Shown: in pieces, positions 1-12,074 of the stretch
How the letters are laid out: each line of letters begins with the position of its first letter
Numbering within the stretch: position 1 is the first letter of the stretch
From: Polytrichum commune
Taxonomy: Eukaryota > Streptophyta > Polytrichopsida > Polytrichales > Polytrichaceae
Assembly (NCBI GenBank): GCA_950295325.1
Contig: OX485808.1
Location: forward strand, 43,544,527 to 43,608,526
Reading direction: 5' to 3'
DNA length: 64,000 nt
Made by a program: the position numbers and the translations under genes
Notes under the pieces: model-generated
Told to the model about the DNA's origin: nothing
Seen by the model: the letters and a program-made list of their open reading frames with translations, nothing else
The model's database searches: none

Positions 1-3000
1 TAATCCCCAACTACCTCACTAATTATTCAAGCCCTTAACTAATCTTCCTACCTAATTTCCCTAATTCTACTAACAACCCCTTTCTAATCACACAATTCTT
101 CTCTAATCCTAAAATCCTAAAATCCTAGAGAGGAGAGGGGGAGAGAGAATTTCCTAACTTCACTAAGACTAACTAATCCACACAAGTATATTTTTGCACT
201 CATCACAACATCAAGTGCTCAACTCTTAAACATGGAACTTGCAACCACGTGTATTCAAAACATGAACTTTAAGTACCACAAATTGGAATCATGAATTAAC
301 TTTAAAATCCTTCACGTCAACACTAATTCTACCAAGAGGTCAAGCCCTCTTCAAGGCTAACAAGCCTTGGCTCTCAAACTAAAAACTAAGCACACACATG
401 TGCTCCAATATGGCTTCCCACACCCACACTTATAACTCGTGGGGTGCCTTGGAGCACAAAGGAAAGAGAGGATGAGTGAGGGAAGAATGAGGGATTATAT
501 AGTAAGCTTGAGGGGGTGAGCACCCTCAAGGCTCACGATAAGCCCTTGAGATTTCCTCCTACTTAGTAGGCGCCAATCCTATCTTCTAAGCCTTCCTCCC
601 TCAAATGATCAACAAGGATCCTAATTCGAACATTTAACTAGCCTTGGCTTTCTACCTACCACACTTTACCAAACTTGGGATGCTTCAACCCAAACTTAGC
701 CTCCTTCGCTTTCCGCCGCCATAACTTTCTCCCCTTACTTTCCCAAATCGTCGCTCACCACTTAATTCAAACCACGATGCTTAACTCGTGATTTGATTGG
801 TGCTTTGAGAATTTGCTTATCCTCCACCTTGCATTCTTCCTTGGGCCTTCCCCATTAAGTGGCCATGATGAGGTGGTCCACTTGTGCGCTCCATGTGATC
901 CTCCATTCATCCCAATTCGAATGCACTTGCCTCTTGAGTCACTTTGGTTGTCTCCATCCATTTGTACTAGCCTACTCACTAACTACTCAATCCAAGTTCT
1001 CCTTACCTATCCTCATTCATTCAAATCCTTCCGAAGGTAAAAACACAATAACAACTCACATCCTAGCCTCTTACAACATGGTACTTCTAAGACTAACATT
1101 TCACTCTTTTTATATTTTTGTGAAGTAACATGCTACTTCAAAGTGCATCAACTAACGTTTCAAGGGTCTAAGACTAAATGTGGGCACCCTTTTGGGCTCA
1201 CACACTCATCCTAGACTTCTCTTTATTGTGGACACGGCCATTCTCAATTTTTTTATTTTAAAACATTGATAGATTCTTTGTTTTGGTATGGTAATTTTTT
1301 GATTTGTGGTAAATTTGTTGGTAAATTTAGTGGGAATTTTGATTAGTTCAATATTTATATAGTTATCTTTTTTTTAAAGCATGCATAACATGTGGTAGGC
1401 CTTCACCTATTGTATCTTAGGTACTTAACCACCTACAAGGCTATGCTAACGGTGGTGGTCAAGGTATTCTCAAACCTTCAACCTCATAGTCCCCACTTCT
1501 AGGCCTTATCCAATAACTTGTTGCACTACACATGTGTAAGTGTGTGCTTCAATTTTTTTCCATATGAGAAGGCCACTATTACCTTGAAATGTAAGGATAC
1601 ATCAAGTAAACAGACTCGCACTCATCCAACATTAAATTTTGTCCCCTATAGATTTTTGGCGGATTCATCTCAAATGACTTGGATTAGACTAACTTGGGGT
1701 CCTTAAACCTAAATATGGTGTTTGTAAAACTAACAATAGATAGCTATGAGCCGTTTACTATTTTAATGCTTCTATGTTGGATGGATGAAAGACACGCTTG
1801 TATGTAGTAATTCCCTCTCTCTCACCTTAGTAATTACCAAGGAAGGTGACTAACATCTACATCTAAAACTAGAAGATCTAAAACTAAACAAAGATAGAAC
1901 ATTCTTTCATGACATTCAATTATAAAAATGGAATCTAGTGAGCAAGCTTGAATGAGTAGCCAAACACATAACAATTTAGAAAGGGAAAATAGGTCATCAT
2001 AAGAAGATCTCCAAACTAAACAACAAGAGAACATTCCTCCATGGCCATTCAGTAATATACATGGAATCTATATCTAATGAGTAAACATAATACCTAGATC
2101 TATTGAGTAGCAAAAATTATAAGAAAGCCTTCACACATGACCTTTTGCATGTCAGAGAAGTGACACAATTCCCATACATGGAAGAAAAATCACTACACAC
2201 TATTCATCCTTGTTGGGTTCGACACAAAAGTTTTTGGTGTCATGGGGCCCTACCGTTTTCATGTCAAAGTGTTCGGCCTTCCTTTTAGTGAGGGCACCAT
2301 ATTTTTGCACAAAACTCTTACACACAAAGTATGGTTGTGTTCCAAACTTAGGCCTATTTTGATGTAATTTCATGTTAAAACTTGCATTGCATGTGGCAAT
2401 TTTGGCAAGTATGAATACACTAAATGTCATGATCGAGCTCTGGTAAACTCTCCACTGGCTTTAGAAACTCACATACCCTAGCCATATTGTTGGGGCGAAC
2501 CAACCCGTACACTTGTTCCTTGGAGGCAAGGGTTTAGACATCCAACAAGGAATGAGTGTATGGGTTGCTTTGCCCAAATCCCAACCAAACTTCATCACAA
2601 AAATGGCCACCACATTGCATTTTTACTCCAAACACCACAAATCCACCCTCCGCGGGTGATTAAAGCTTAAATAATTATAATGATGTTTTATTTTTATTTT
2701 TATTAAAAATGAACATATAAGCTTACATATAAAGCAACATGTTTGTGATATTTGGATATAATCATACCACATAGTGAATGATGTGCCCCTCTTCTCAACT
2801 TGATCCAATTTTTTAATTTTGGTGTTGAAGTCTTCTCTTGCGACACATGTCAACGCCATATTTGTGAAAGAGCTCTGCAAATCTTAAGATCCAGCCCACA
2901 TGCTATGTTAATATGCTTTAGCCTGCTTGAAATGCTACTTGTTTGAAATATGTTTCGTTTGGAGTGTTGCCAACACTACCAAAAATGGTTAAAGCATATT

Positions 3001-3185
3001 CAACATGAGATGGTCAATACATATTAAGCGCACAATTCAATCTCATCATAACACATGTCTTTGTGGTGTTGACTCATCGGTGCAAACCTTCCTGTATATC
3101 ACTCACACACAACCTTATAGAGTAGAGAGAGACCCATGTATAATACCCCCCCCCAAAAAAAATCTTAATACATAGAGTCCCCGAA
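1..3185. other. Gene-free; no recognisable element
   Basis: Only short frames. The part around 1620-1830 resembles 43530-43720 (GATTCATCTCAAATGA; GTTGGATGGATGAA), so it holds an old dispersed repeat. I see nothing else. Confidence 0.5.
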
Positions 3186-3189
3186 AGTC

Positions 3190-3880
3190 ATGAAGTTCCA
3201 CACATGTAGTCATCACATTCGCCGTGATGAAACAAGTAAGTTAAAAGAGCACGGATTTGAGTTTCTTGAAAAGGATGCTAATCATGCTCTCCTAGTTATA
3301 AGAACTAGGCCGACATCTGCCATGAATATGGGTTGGGAGAGAATCTTGTCTTGAAAATTTATAGTAGTTTCAAAACTTGGTAGTAAATTATGATTTTTTT
3401 AATTAAACATTGTGATATCAATTTCCAAACATCTGAAAAATCACCCGGATTTCACACCTATACTATACTCATGCAAAATTTCTTAATCAACGAAAATAAG
3501 TATGTCTACTCTTGCCATCATTTTCTAACGTGATGGAAAAACCTTGCATTTTCATACTTGTTGTTGTCACATCTAGCATGATGGAAAAAAGTAAGATCAA
3601 AGAGCACGGATTTGGGTCCTTGTAAAAGTCATCGATTGATTGTACTCAGGATTTCGTCTTCTAGTTATTGGAAATAGGTCAACCTATCTTGTGAATATGG
3701 GTTGGGAGAGAATCCAGCCTTTAAACTTTTACGGTAACTTCAAAACTTGGAAACAACTTGTGAAATTTTTGGTTAAACATTGTGATATCAATTTCCATAC
3801 GTGTGAAAGATCACTCCAACATCACCCATGTACTACACTTATACAAAATCATTTTAGTTGACATAAATGGGTCTATGTAC
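3190..3880. repeat. Two-unit diverged tandem repeat (~355-370 bp)
   Basis: Shared blocks in the same order: AGAGCACGGATTTG, AATATGGGTTGGGAGAGAATC, CAAAACTTGG and TTAAACATTGTGATATCAAT. No coding is seen. Confidence 0.75.
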
Positions 3881-4949
3881 TCTAGGTGCCCTTAAGAATA
3901 GTGATCACATAAGGCCTGAGTTACAATATACCTTATGGCAACACCAAGATGGTGTGTTGGTAGACTAACAACAACATGTGTCCCATATGATTTTTAGTGA
4001 CTATGTTATTAGTTTAATGTTGAATAAGATGTTCATACGAGCTCCCACATGAGGATAATGATTGAGACCGTGATTTGGATTTGTTGATTATCTCATACAA
4101 ATTGCATGTAAAATATCCTAGGCATACTGGTATAAATCATTTGTGACCCTTTCACCTTACTATTATAATTGATTATAAAGAAATTAAACCAAGCTACATT
4201 GTTTTGTCTAATAAGTGTGGGTTACCATTCCAAGTTACGTGTTGCTATAACATTTTACTAAGAGTACTTTTTTTACCCAATAGAATACTAAGCTAGTGTT
4301 TATGTCGATTAATGTCATATTGGATTAGGATTATAGCAACAATCTATAGTTTTTACTCATTCGTTCCTTCTTAATAAAGCTTAATTCACACTCTTATGCC
4401 TCATTGGTGCTTTCTGAATCGCTTGCGGTTATGTCCTACACATGTGGACTCCTATCACTCTAATTCCACTCATTATGTCAATGATAAAGCTTGAAAAACT
4501 GGCAAGTAGTCAATGGCTCATAGTCCAAACAATGTCCGGGGTAATGTTTTAAGAATCGTTGCAAAGTCTTCAATTGTCATAAATTATATTTGCAATAGTC
4601 TCAAAGTTAAATTCTCTTAATCAACTTATAATCATCATGCAAGTCTTCACAATTGTAATCACCACATTCGTCTTCAGTGGACCATGCAATTTGTCTCAAA
4701 AATTACCCACATTGGGTCATACAATAACAACATATCAACAAAGTAGGCTATAATCTTTGTTCATGTGTTTGAGCCTAATTCAAGTTAATCAAATCATGTC
4801 CATTGTGTTCTAAACTTACTTCAATGTGGCAAAGTCTTCCTTCTACCAAGGCATTGTCTCAAGTCTGAAACATTTTTTTAAATTTAATATTTTCTACTTG
4901 CCTTGTATCCCCTTTTTTCTAGCTGTTTTGGTACCCTCTTGAGTTCAAC

Positions 4950-6215
4950 ATGTATGAATAATTGAAAGCATGTATGTCATAATGAGAGCCTTGGGAGGGA
5001 TTGGATTTGGCCGCCTTCCCTTCCCCCTACAATCCAAATTGACCACATTATGTTGGGTGTGGATTACCCACCACCCCAACCGTTGTTTAAGTGCACCCTA
5101 GTGCCCATTTAATGAAGAGGAACACACACAAAAGAAGGAAAAAAAGAAAAAAAATTGTAAAATCTTTAAAATATTCAGTGTGGGATCAAAATTATCTTCT
5201 TGAAATTTCAGAGCTTCTTCTTGCTTCCTTTTTGTGTCCTCTTAGGTTCTTTCTAGAGCCTCATACAAATGATTGAATGTATGACCACACTAGCTTGGGT
5301 GTGGATTGCCCACCACCCAACCACCGTTTGAGTGCACCATAGTCAAACGTTTTTTTTTTTTTGGGTTTTTGGGTACCCTTTTAAGCTAAGCGTGTAGCCT
5401 TGTACAAATGATTGATAGTATGCATGCCAAAATGAGGGCCTTGGGAGGGGTTAAATTTGGCCACCTTCCCCCATGCCCTAAGTCATATTGTTAATAAGTG
5501 GCAAGCTTAATTGACCACATTAGGTTGGGTGTGGATTAGACGCCACCCTAGCTACTATTTGAGCGCACCTTAGTGCTTAGGTCCTCTCTCACACACACAT
5601 AGGATTAGATATTTTAAAAATAAATAAATCAATCAAAGTTTATTCTTGTATTGTTTTCTATTGTGTCTTTGGTTTTTTGGTACTTTCTTGAGTTTAGCAT
5701 GTAGCTTTGTATAGATGATTGAACTTATATATGCCATGTTGAGTTGGATTTGGATTTGCCCCCCCCCCCCCGGCCCCCAAAATGAAATTGTTAATAAATA
5801 AATAAAAAACACGTTTGATTGGCCACATTAGGGTGGATGTGGAATGACCACCATCCATCCATCATTTGAGCACACACTATTGCCCATAAAATAAATAAAT
5901 AAATGTATTAAAAACTCTGAAATCTCAAAAAAATCAATCTTGGATTGGATACACATTTCCTTAAAATAATTAAAATTTTCTTCTTCCATTGTTTTCTTTA
6001 GTTTTTTGGTCTTTTGGTGCCTTCTTGAGTTTAGCCCATAGCGTTGTATGATTCATTGAATGTATGCATGCCATATGAAGGCCTTGGAAGGGGTTGGACT
6101 TGGCCACCTTCCCCCGCCCCTAAATCATATTGTTAATCATAGGCAAGTTTGATTGATCACATTAGGTTGGGTGTGGATTACCCAACACCCCAACCACCAT
6201 TTGAGCATACGTTCA
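4950..6215. repeat. Five-unit diverged tandem repeat (~230-335 bp)
   Basis: The block TTGGGTGTGGATTA or a variant recurs near 5053, 5294, 5525, 5832 and 6167. It is preceded by GGCCTTGGGAGGGGTT-like and GACCACATTA blocks and followed by GCGCACCTTAGTGC-like blocks. Unit length varies. It abuts the pogo-like remnant. Confidence 0.75.
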
Positions 6216-6249
6216 TGCCCAAAAACCAAGACCAAATTTTTTTTTAAAC

Positions 6250-6872
6250 ACACACACACACAATTAGTCTCGGTTCCAAAACACTTTTGAAACATTGTTC
6301 CGGTTTTTTGCTAGCATGATGAATGCATTTTACAAAGTCTAGTGTGCTAACAAATCTTTGGTAAAGACATTGAACTTTGAATGAAGCAATTATTTCATGA
6401 TCCAAGGGTTGTACCACACTTGTAACATTAGGTGGTAAGAAAACAATAATAATATTGCTTAATTGCAACGCTAAAAAACCAAGATGGTTCATCCCTACCA
6501 ACATGCTCAAGGGAATGGATAGCATAATTGTCCATAATTAAAAGTAAATTCCGCTTTTGAGATTTGAAATATATATTGAGAATCATCACCCAACTTTCAA
6601 ATACAATTGATGTTATCCATGCCATTTGGTTAGCAAACCAACACACTTGAAATGTTGGCAACCACCTTCCAGAGCATCGTGGGCGTAGAGAGATTTGTAA
6701 ATGATCACATGTTTCAACTTGTTAGTGTTTGCCGTGTTAACAACAAAATAAATAATGAACGCTCCTCATGGATTTAGCGCTTACGAACTTTTCCCTGCAT
6801 TAGTGTCTTGTTTGGTTGGGCACGATAAAATAAACCATTCTCATCCATATTGTAGACATCTTCCAGTGCCAT
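6250..6872 (-). pseudogene. pogo/Tigger-like (Tc1-mariner) DDE transposase remnant
   Basis: Minus-strand fragments in two or three frames give the DDE core in the right order: NMDENGLFYR (first Asp), a VIIYKSLRPRC...AWITSIVFESW block, LLIMDNYAIHS (second Asp) and VFLPPNVTSVVQPLD (third Asp). These are hallmark motifs of the pogo/CENP-B-like family. A stop and at least two frameshifts break it, and the C-terminal end runs into a CA microsatellite (6249-6262). The N-terminal DNA-binding domain was not found. Confidence 0.8.
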
Positions 6873-7360
6873 AACCAATGTGGAGGAGGCGAGTGTTTAC
6901 CAAATTGTGTGCAACTTGTTTTGTGTGCATACGTGGTCATCAACATCGAAATGAAAGTACATGCCACTCAAGATTGTCGTCACCTCTAGAGCCAAGAAAT
7001 GGAAGAGTGGTATAGGTAAATCTAGGAGTATAAGTTGGCAAGGATTATAATTTCCAATCTAAAAAGACGTGAGATTTAGGTATGAGGACAATTTTTGCAT
7101 CAAAAAGAGAAATCAACAACTTCAAAATTATAGTTTGCATACCCAACAAACCCTTCAACCTCCACTTAAACCCAGATAGATAGATAGAAACTCCAGTCCC
7201 TTTAGGGGCCGGCGTGAATAGAGTGTCCGTTCGTAATGCCAACAATCCGATGCCCACAGGACATGGGGAAGCTGGGACAAAACTACTCTCCTCTTTCGAG
7301 GATGGACACTATAGTATCCAGTAACAAATAACAGGGGCCCGTCATGGCCCACGAGGGAGT

Positions 7361-7399
7361 ATATATATATATATATATATATTTATTTATTTATTTAAG
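7361..7399. repeat. TA repeat and TTTA repeat in the LINE 3' UTR
   Basis: (TA)n followed by (TTTA)n on the plus strand, between the LINE coding end and the shared 3' tail. Confidence 0.85.
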
Positions 7400-7487
7400 G
7401 GCGGGACGTTGGTACCAACACACTTGCACCAATCCCTAATCCTGAGATGGGAATAAGTGTTGAATACATTTAAGTTTAAGTTTTGAG

Positions 7488-9254
7488 TCATGGGGGATCT
7501 AGATTTTGGGGAAGTGGTTGGTGGTTTTCAATTCTTCTTTTATGGAGAAGGATTGACATTGCATATTGTATTGCAATGGTATTGATATTTTTAAAGGTAT
7601 TTTTGATGGTTGCCATGGGTATTTTGAGATTGTCTTCTAGTAGTTTCATAGGAGGGATGTGGGCAGTAGCTCTAGCCCCAGCAGTAATGACAAGAAGTGG
7701 TTCGATTTTCCATCCTCTGGAAGCAATACTATCAATTAGCGGTTTGTATTTGTTGATTTTAGCTTCTATGGCTTCCCGGGAGAACCGATCGTTACAGTAT
7801 GTAAATTCAATAAATTGTATGGAGAGGTCAGGGTTAATGTCAACTGGTGGGTCATTTTGATATGGTAGTCCTTTAACGCAAAGTATATCAGGTCGGAATT
7901 TTGCGTTACAGTGACATCTTTGTGTGTTACATATGCAGGGGAGTAGCCAATTAGGGACGGTATTTTCTTGGGGATTATTATTGAAGATACCAACGTTCAT
8001 GAGAGTAAAGCATCGGGATTTTTCGGACGAGATTAGGAGCTTTCTAATTTCTCCGACTGCTTTGTTATGTCTTTTAACTCTGAGTGAATGTATATGTTGT
8101 TGTTTACATTTAAGTAGTACATGGAGCCAAGTGTCTGGTTCGTTTGAGTGGCATATGGGGCACGTGATAGAGGGGTATCGTTGGGGACCGAAGAACATTT
8201 GTTTCCTAGCATTACCCATGTATGTTCATGTGTGGAATTTAATAAGGCATGATTTTTGTTTGTCAGTGATTGTGGGATTTGTCCAAAAGTCGTTTGATAA
8301 TTCTTTGTCTATGTCTGCGTTTTCTGTCCATTTACACGTGTTGGGGGTTTGGGTGGCCATGATTGCTATATTGTTTTCCCTATCATATTTCTTAATTTGT
8401 TTGTCTAAGAATCGTACTGGGCCTTTATCTGGAACGTCGATCATCGAGGCCCAGACATCTTTTTGATAATAATACGGAGTGGCATGGGCATGTTCATATG
8501 GATGGGTGGCAATTCTATGTTCTAATTGTAAGCCTGTTTTTGCAAGTTTGTCGGCTTTTTCATTACCGTCAATGTTGACATGTGCTCGGACTTTGTATAG
8601 TGTGATTGGTTGTGTACGGTTTTGAAGGAGTTTTACCATGGAGTTGAGTGTGGTTTGGTCTGGGTGACTATTGTGAAGAGTGGGATGTTTAATTTGTGTG
8701 CTGAGTAAATAGAGTACGTTTAGACTGTTTGTGAATATGAAGGCGGGTTCATTAGGAAATTGTGTATTGATGATTCTTAGTGTTTTATGTATGGCCATCA
8801 TTTCTGTGCGTAGTATGTTCTGATGGCCGTGTAATATTTTGGCGATATTTAAGCCTTTGGGGCTGTAGATACCGTATCCAGTTTTTTCTCTTCTCCATAC
8901 CCCTGGGGCAATTTCGGTGGGTTTTATAAAGGAACCATCTGTGTAGTAGCTGAATTGGGGGTGGAATTTTAGGGGGAAGTTAGTTTGGTAGTTTGGAAGT
9001 TGTGGTGTAAGGATATTATTGTGTGGGAACATGGTTGGATTAGTTAATTTAGCCCATTTTTTATTAGGGTTGACGGTGGTGTTCGGAGGGGTGGGTAGTG
9101 CAATTTGTGTGTGACTGTGTAGAATGTGCAGTGTGTTTGCTGTGTCGTTTATTAATTTCATTTGTTCGTAGGTACCAATATTGTTGTTTTGGTGATGAAT
9201 ACAGAAGATTTGCATGGTAGATGGTTCTTTGCATTTAATATTGAGTTCAGGGGG
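7488..9254 (-). pseudogene. LINE polyprotein C-terminal part: RNase H, CCHC, nuclease-like region
   Basis: A single frame from 9254 down to 7488, interrupted by one TGA at 8226-8228. The upper part (numbered from the Met at 9215) is an RNase H domain: YTDGS (D93), E138 in RTEMMAI, FTNS (N163, where the family has Asp) and GNEKADKLA (D222), with H212. Below the stop (numbered from the Met at 8219) are a zinc motif C20-X2-C23-X9-H33-X4-C38, a second Cys cluster (C95, C97, C102, C104), then RPD (109-111), IEFT (E138), KY (157-158) and RGWK. That order resembles the PD-(D/E)XK-like tail seen after the CCHC motif in several LINE groups. The reverse transcriptase itself is missing through truncation. 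The stop and the N163 change make this copy dead, yet it is little decayed and therefore fairly young. Confidence 0.85.
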
Positions 9255-9913
9255 TCACTTAAACCCAAAGACTCAAAAGTGCAACGTTTTGTTTTGAAAT
9301 CAAGGTTTAAAACAATCAACTTGAGTTAATTTAAACGAACCTGAATTATCCTATTGATAAATTCAACATGAACTCCCGATCCCAAAGTATATCATGTGGC
9401 GGGTCCCACCACCTGCACACATTAAAAACCTCTATTATATGACACGATGGGCCTTAAAATGTCATATTACAAGCATCATAGTAGTAATATCAGGGTAAAG
9501 GAACACTAGAAATTTTGGTCAACATGAAATGTATTGTCGGAGTTATATTGAATACTCCATTAATCGATAAGTTTTGGTGACTCTCTCATTTTGGCAATCC
9601 AGTTGGAGGTTTAAAAGCAACTCCTGGAAGGCAATTGGATGTTTCCAAGCATACACAAAAGCCATCCTAAAAGAGGTTTGACAACTTGTGATGGGTATAC
9701 GAGTTGGGAAACCATTCATCGACATGACATGGGGTGTTGTTTGGTTCAACACAAAATAAAATGTTTTTAGAAGAAAATTGCAATATGTTGTATCCACACT
9801 CGTCATTGTTTCACATGTTTAGTGCAACGGTATCACCATTAGAACTACATTGATCAATGTGGACATATGTAAAGTATGACTAACCCTTCACATCCTTGTA
9901 TTGTGGTCCAGTA

Positions 9914-10861
9914 TACCGTAGTTTAATAGCAGGTTCGGCACAAAATAATTCTAAAAACAGATGCCTAAAATTTTGGAATATTATTAGCATTTTTTGCCGA
10001 ATATAAAATTAATTATTTTTCAAAATTGCCCAAAAGTAAGAATTTTTTACTTCTCACTAGAGTTTTACTTACAATGGAAGCATATGTGAATTTTGAAGGA
10101 GAGAAGGTGCTCGTTTTGTAATCAAGCTCACTTACATTAGTCCACAAAGAATATGGGTTAAGAAGTAGCAAGACTCTAGGTGAGGCTTTTCAAATGTGTT
10201 GTACACAAATTTTTGGAGTCCAATTGAGCATAGAAGATGAAGTTTTATAGAATTTTGTCCAACTAACAAAAGTTGAGAAATCAATCCTTCTTCCACCTCC
10301 AACACGTTTTGTGTCAAAATAAGTCTTAATGCAAAAGATATGGATAAAACATTGCAGCCGTGTAAAGATCAAAAAATTAAAATGCGTTCATAACAGTTTT
10401 TCGGAGCTCATTTGTGCATAGAAGATCAACTTTTTTGGAATTTTTTTGGTCTAAGAAGAGTTTAGAAATCAAGTAATCTTTCACCTCCAACAAATTTTAT
10501 GTCATTTGAAGACTCTATGCAAAAGTTATGCGTGTTATAAAAATGAAGTCTAACTAGGTGCTTCACCTCAAAGTTTACATATCCCATATGCATTGTTGAA
10601 CACAACTCCACACTACTTGCATAAAGCACAGAGCATTTTCAACTCTTCACTCACATCTTACTTGTCATTCAATGCAAGAGAGATGTACAAGATATAAGCT
10701 TAAATAGGAAATTTAAAATGAATTTAAGCTGAATTTTTAAAAATTAAAAGAGAAAAATTGCCGAAAATATGAATATGCTATTTTAAGGTGCCGAACCTAC
10801 TTTTTGAACTTTAATTAAATATTAGGCAGCAAGTTGACGAACCTGCTAGTAAACTACGGTA
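9914..10861. mobile_element. Non-autonomous Tc1/mariner-type element (TA target)
   Basis: A 948-bp element with inverted ends TACCGTAGTTTAATAGCAGG and TACCGTAGTTTACTAGCAGG, extending to about 28 bp (TTCGGCA follows). TA lies on both sides. GTATAC makes the exact border ambiguous by a base or two. There is no transposase inside; a 188-bp tandem duplication fills the centre. The pogo-like remnant at 6.25-6.87 kb belongs to the same superfamily, but a link is not shown. Confidence 0.6.
10205..10560. repeat. 188-bp diverged tandem duplication
   Basis: GCATAGAAGAT recurs at 10228 and 10416, with the surrounding sequence (CACCTCCAACA, ATGCAAAAG) in the same order. It lies inside the TA-flanked element. 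Confidence 0.6.
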
Positions 10862-11416
10862 TACACCATCACACATAGAAATACGTGCATTGCTAGTTTT
10901 ACTTGACACTTTAACAATTCATTTTGTTCTCATTCTTTCACTTCTCGTCGTGGGTAAGTAGTCAATTAAAAGCAATTAAGAATGTGAATTCAAAGAGCGT
11001 GAAGCCACTTTTTGAAGTCCAAAAATCGAGGTAGAATGCATCAAAATTTAACATGGAGGTATATTCAACTAAACTTTGTATTGTCATTGCAACCAAATGG
11101 CTAAGCTTTGGGAAGCGTGCTTCGTGTCTTTAGAAATAGCATTGGACATGTGCCATCCTAATCCGTCAATAAATAAATAATGTACACACGTTGTCCCGGC
11201 TCATAGCACCCATGCATATGAATGATGAATTGTGAAGGATGTATATAATATGTGAATGCAAGATGGATGTAAAGTCTACATGGATTCCTACGTGGCATCG
11301 AATGGATCATGTTTCATGGTCACTTGGCCTATTTTTAAAAACCACTTCTTGGAGGTTGGCCTAATACAAAACCGGGAGACCGTGGCACTCCGAACACTCA
11401 CAACCGTTGATTTATT

Positions 11417-11568
11417 GGCTCTGTCTGTCGGACATAGGCTATGCATCAACTTCTTCGTTTCAAGCACAAATTTCCTAACCACTTTGCGTTCACACTTGGA
11501 CGTTACTTGTTCTTGTTATTTTTGGTCCACTTTATTTAATGTGGATGTTAACTATAATTATATATGTA

Positions 11569-11607
<39 letters not shown>

Positions 11608-11863
11608 AGAACTATAATTGCTCCCTAAAATGCATTGAAAGAATCTAGTTAAGTATAGTTATTTCGGTAGTTCTTGATTATTTATTCTAAAAATTTCGGG
11701 TGATATCAAAATCCTTGACCTGCATTTGAGAAGAAGGTGCACAAAATCCAAGAAAGGTTTGGTATAGTAAATAGCCATGGATTGGCATGAGCAAAGTGGA
11801 CAACTATAATTGTAGTCTTTCATAGTAAAGGACAGAGCCTCACGGTTCTACCGTTTTCTTGTT
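11417..11863. mobile_element. Unclassified ~440-bp insertion, copy A
   Basis: It starts GGCTCTGTCTGT and ends CGGTTCTACCGTTTTCTTGTT-like (hairpin ACGGT-TCT-ACCGT close to the end). It is absent from the homologous MITE at 17215-17709, where the flanks join directly (TTTATT|CTATTT). A second copy is at 56005. GGCTCTGTC recurs inverted near the right end (GACAGAGCC). The class is unclear; a 5-bp duplication (TTATT/TTGTT) is possible but not exact. It contains a TGTATG microsatellite. Confidence 0.7.
11564..11606. repeat. TGTATG microsatellite
   Basis: About six tandem hexamers inside the 447-bp insertion. The sister copy at 56005 has TA repeats at the same place. Confidence 0.85.
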
Positions 11864-12074
11864 CTATTTTACCATGTGTGAAGACCCACAAGAAAAATTC
11901 AGTAAAATAGCATTTGGTTGAGGCCCCGTCACATATTACTTCATGCTACACTTGAAGGTCGGTGACCACACTACATGATTTTGGAAGTGTTTTGGGACGG
12001 CCTTTGGACACTTTCTTTTGGGCTCTCACAATTTCATGGTCACAGCTCTTGGCTCATATCTGAAGAGGCCTTAA

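Larger units (their letters stand above)
7175..9255 (-). mobile_element. 5'-truncated LINE (non-LTR retrotransposon)
   Basis: A 2,081-bp insertion flanked by the perfect 12-bp direct repeat CACTTAAACCCA (7163-7174 and 9256-9267). It ends, on the minus strand, in TCTA repeats, as expected for target-primed reverse transcription. Its coding frame is still open where the 5' end is cut off, so truncation happened during insertion. The flanks (about 6967-7162 and 9268-9480) match the uninterrupted repeat at 57925-58330, an empty-site paralogue that independently confirms the borders. The 3' UTR holds TTAA/TA-rich sequence (about 7355-7400) and a 140-bp end shared with the SINE at 18315. Confidence 0.88.
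6967..9480. repeat. Dispersed repeat split by the LINE
   Basis: 6967-7162 and 9268-9480 are the two halves of a roughly 400-bp repeat that lies uninterrupted at 57925-58330. Shared blocks include CTAGGAGTATAAGTTGGCAA, AACCTCCAC and AAGTGCAACG. Confidence 0.75.
11249..12070. mobile_element. Older copy of the Tourist-like MITE, interrupted
   Basis: 11249-11416 plus 11864-12070 line up with 17336-17709. The right end (GAGGCC then TTA at 12071) is recognisable; the left terminus has decayed and its true start, upstream of 11249, is uncertain. A 447-bp insertion separates the halves. Confidence 0.7.

Noticed and set aside
1-1200. Possible LTR retrotransposon piece
   Set aside because: No TG...CA ends, primer-binding site or coding domain could be seen.
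7175-7315. Separate truncated SINE next to the LINE
   Set aside because: The 12-bp duplication brackets this segment together with the LINE coding part, and the empty-site paralogue lacks both. It is therefore the LINE's own 3' end.
7924-8466. 180-codon plus-strand frame
   Set aside because: Antisense shadow of the LINE coding frame.
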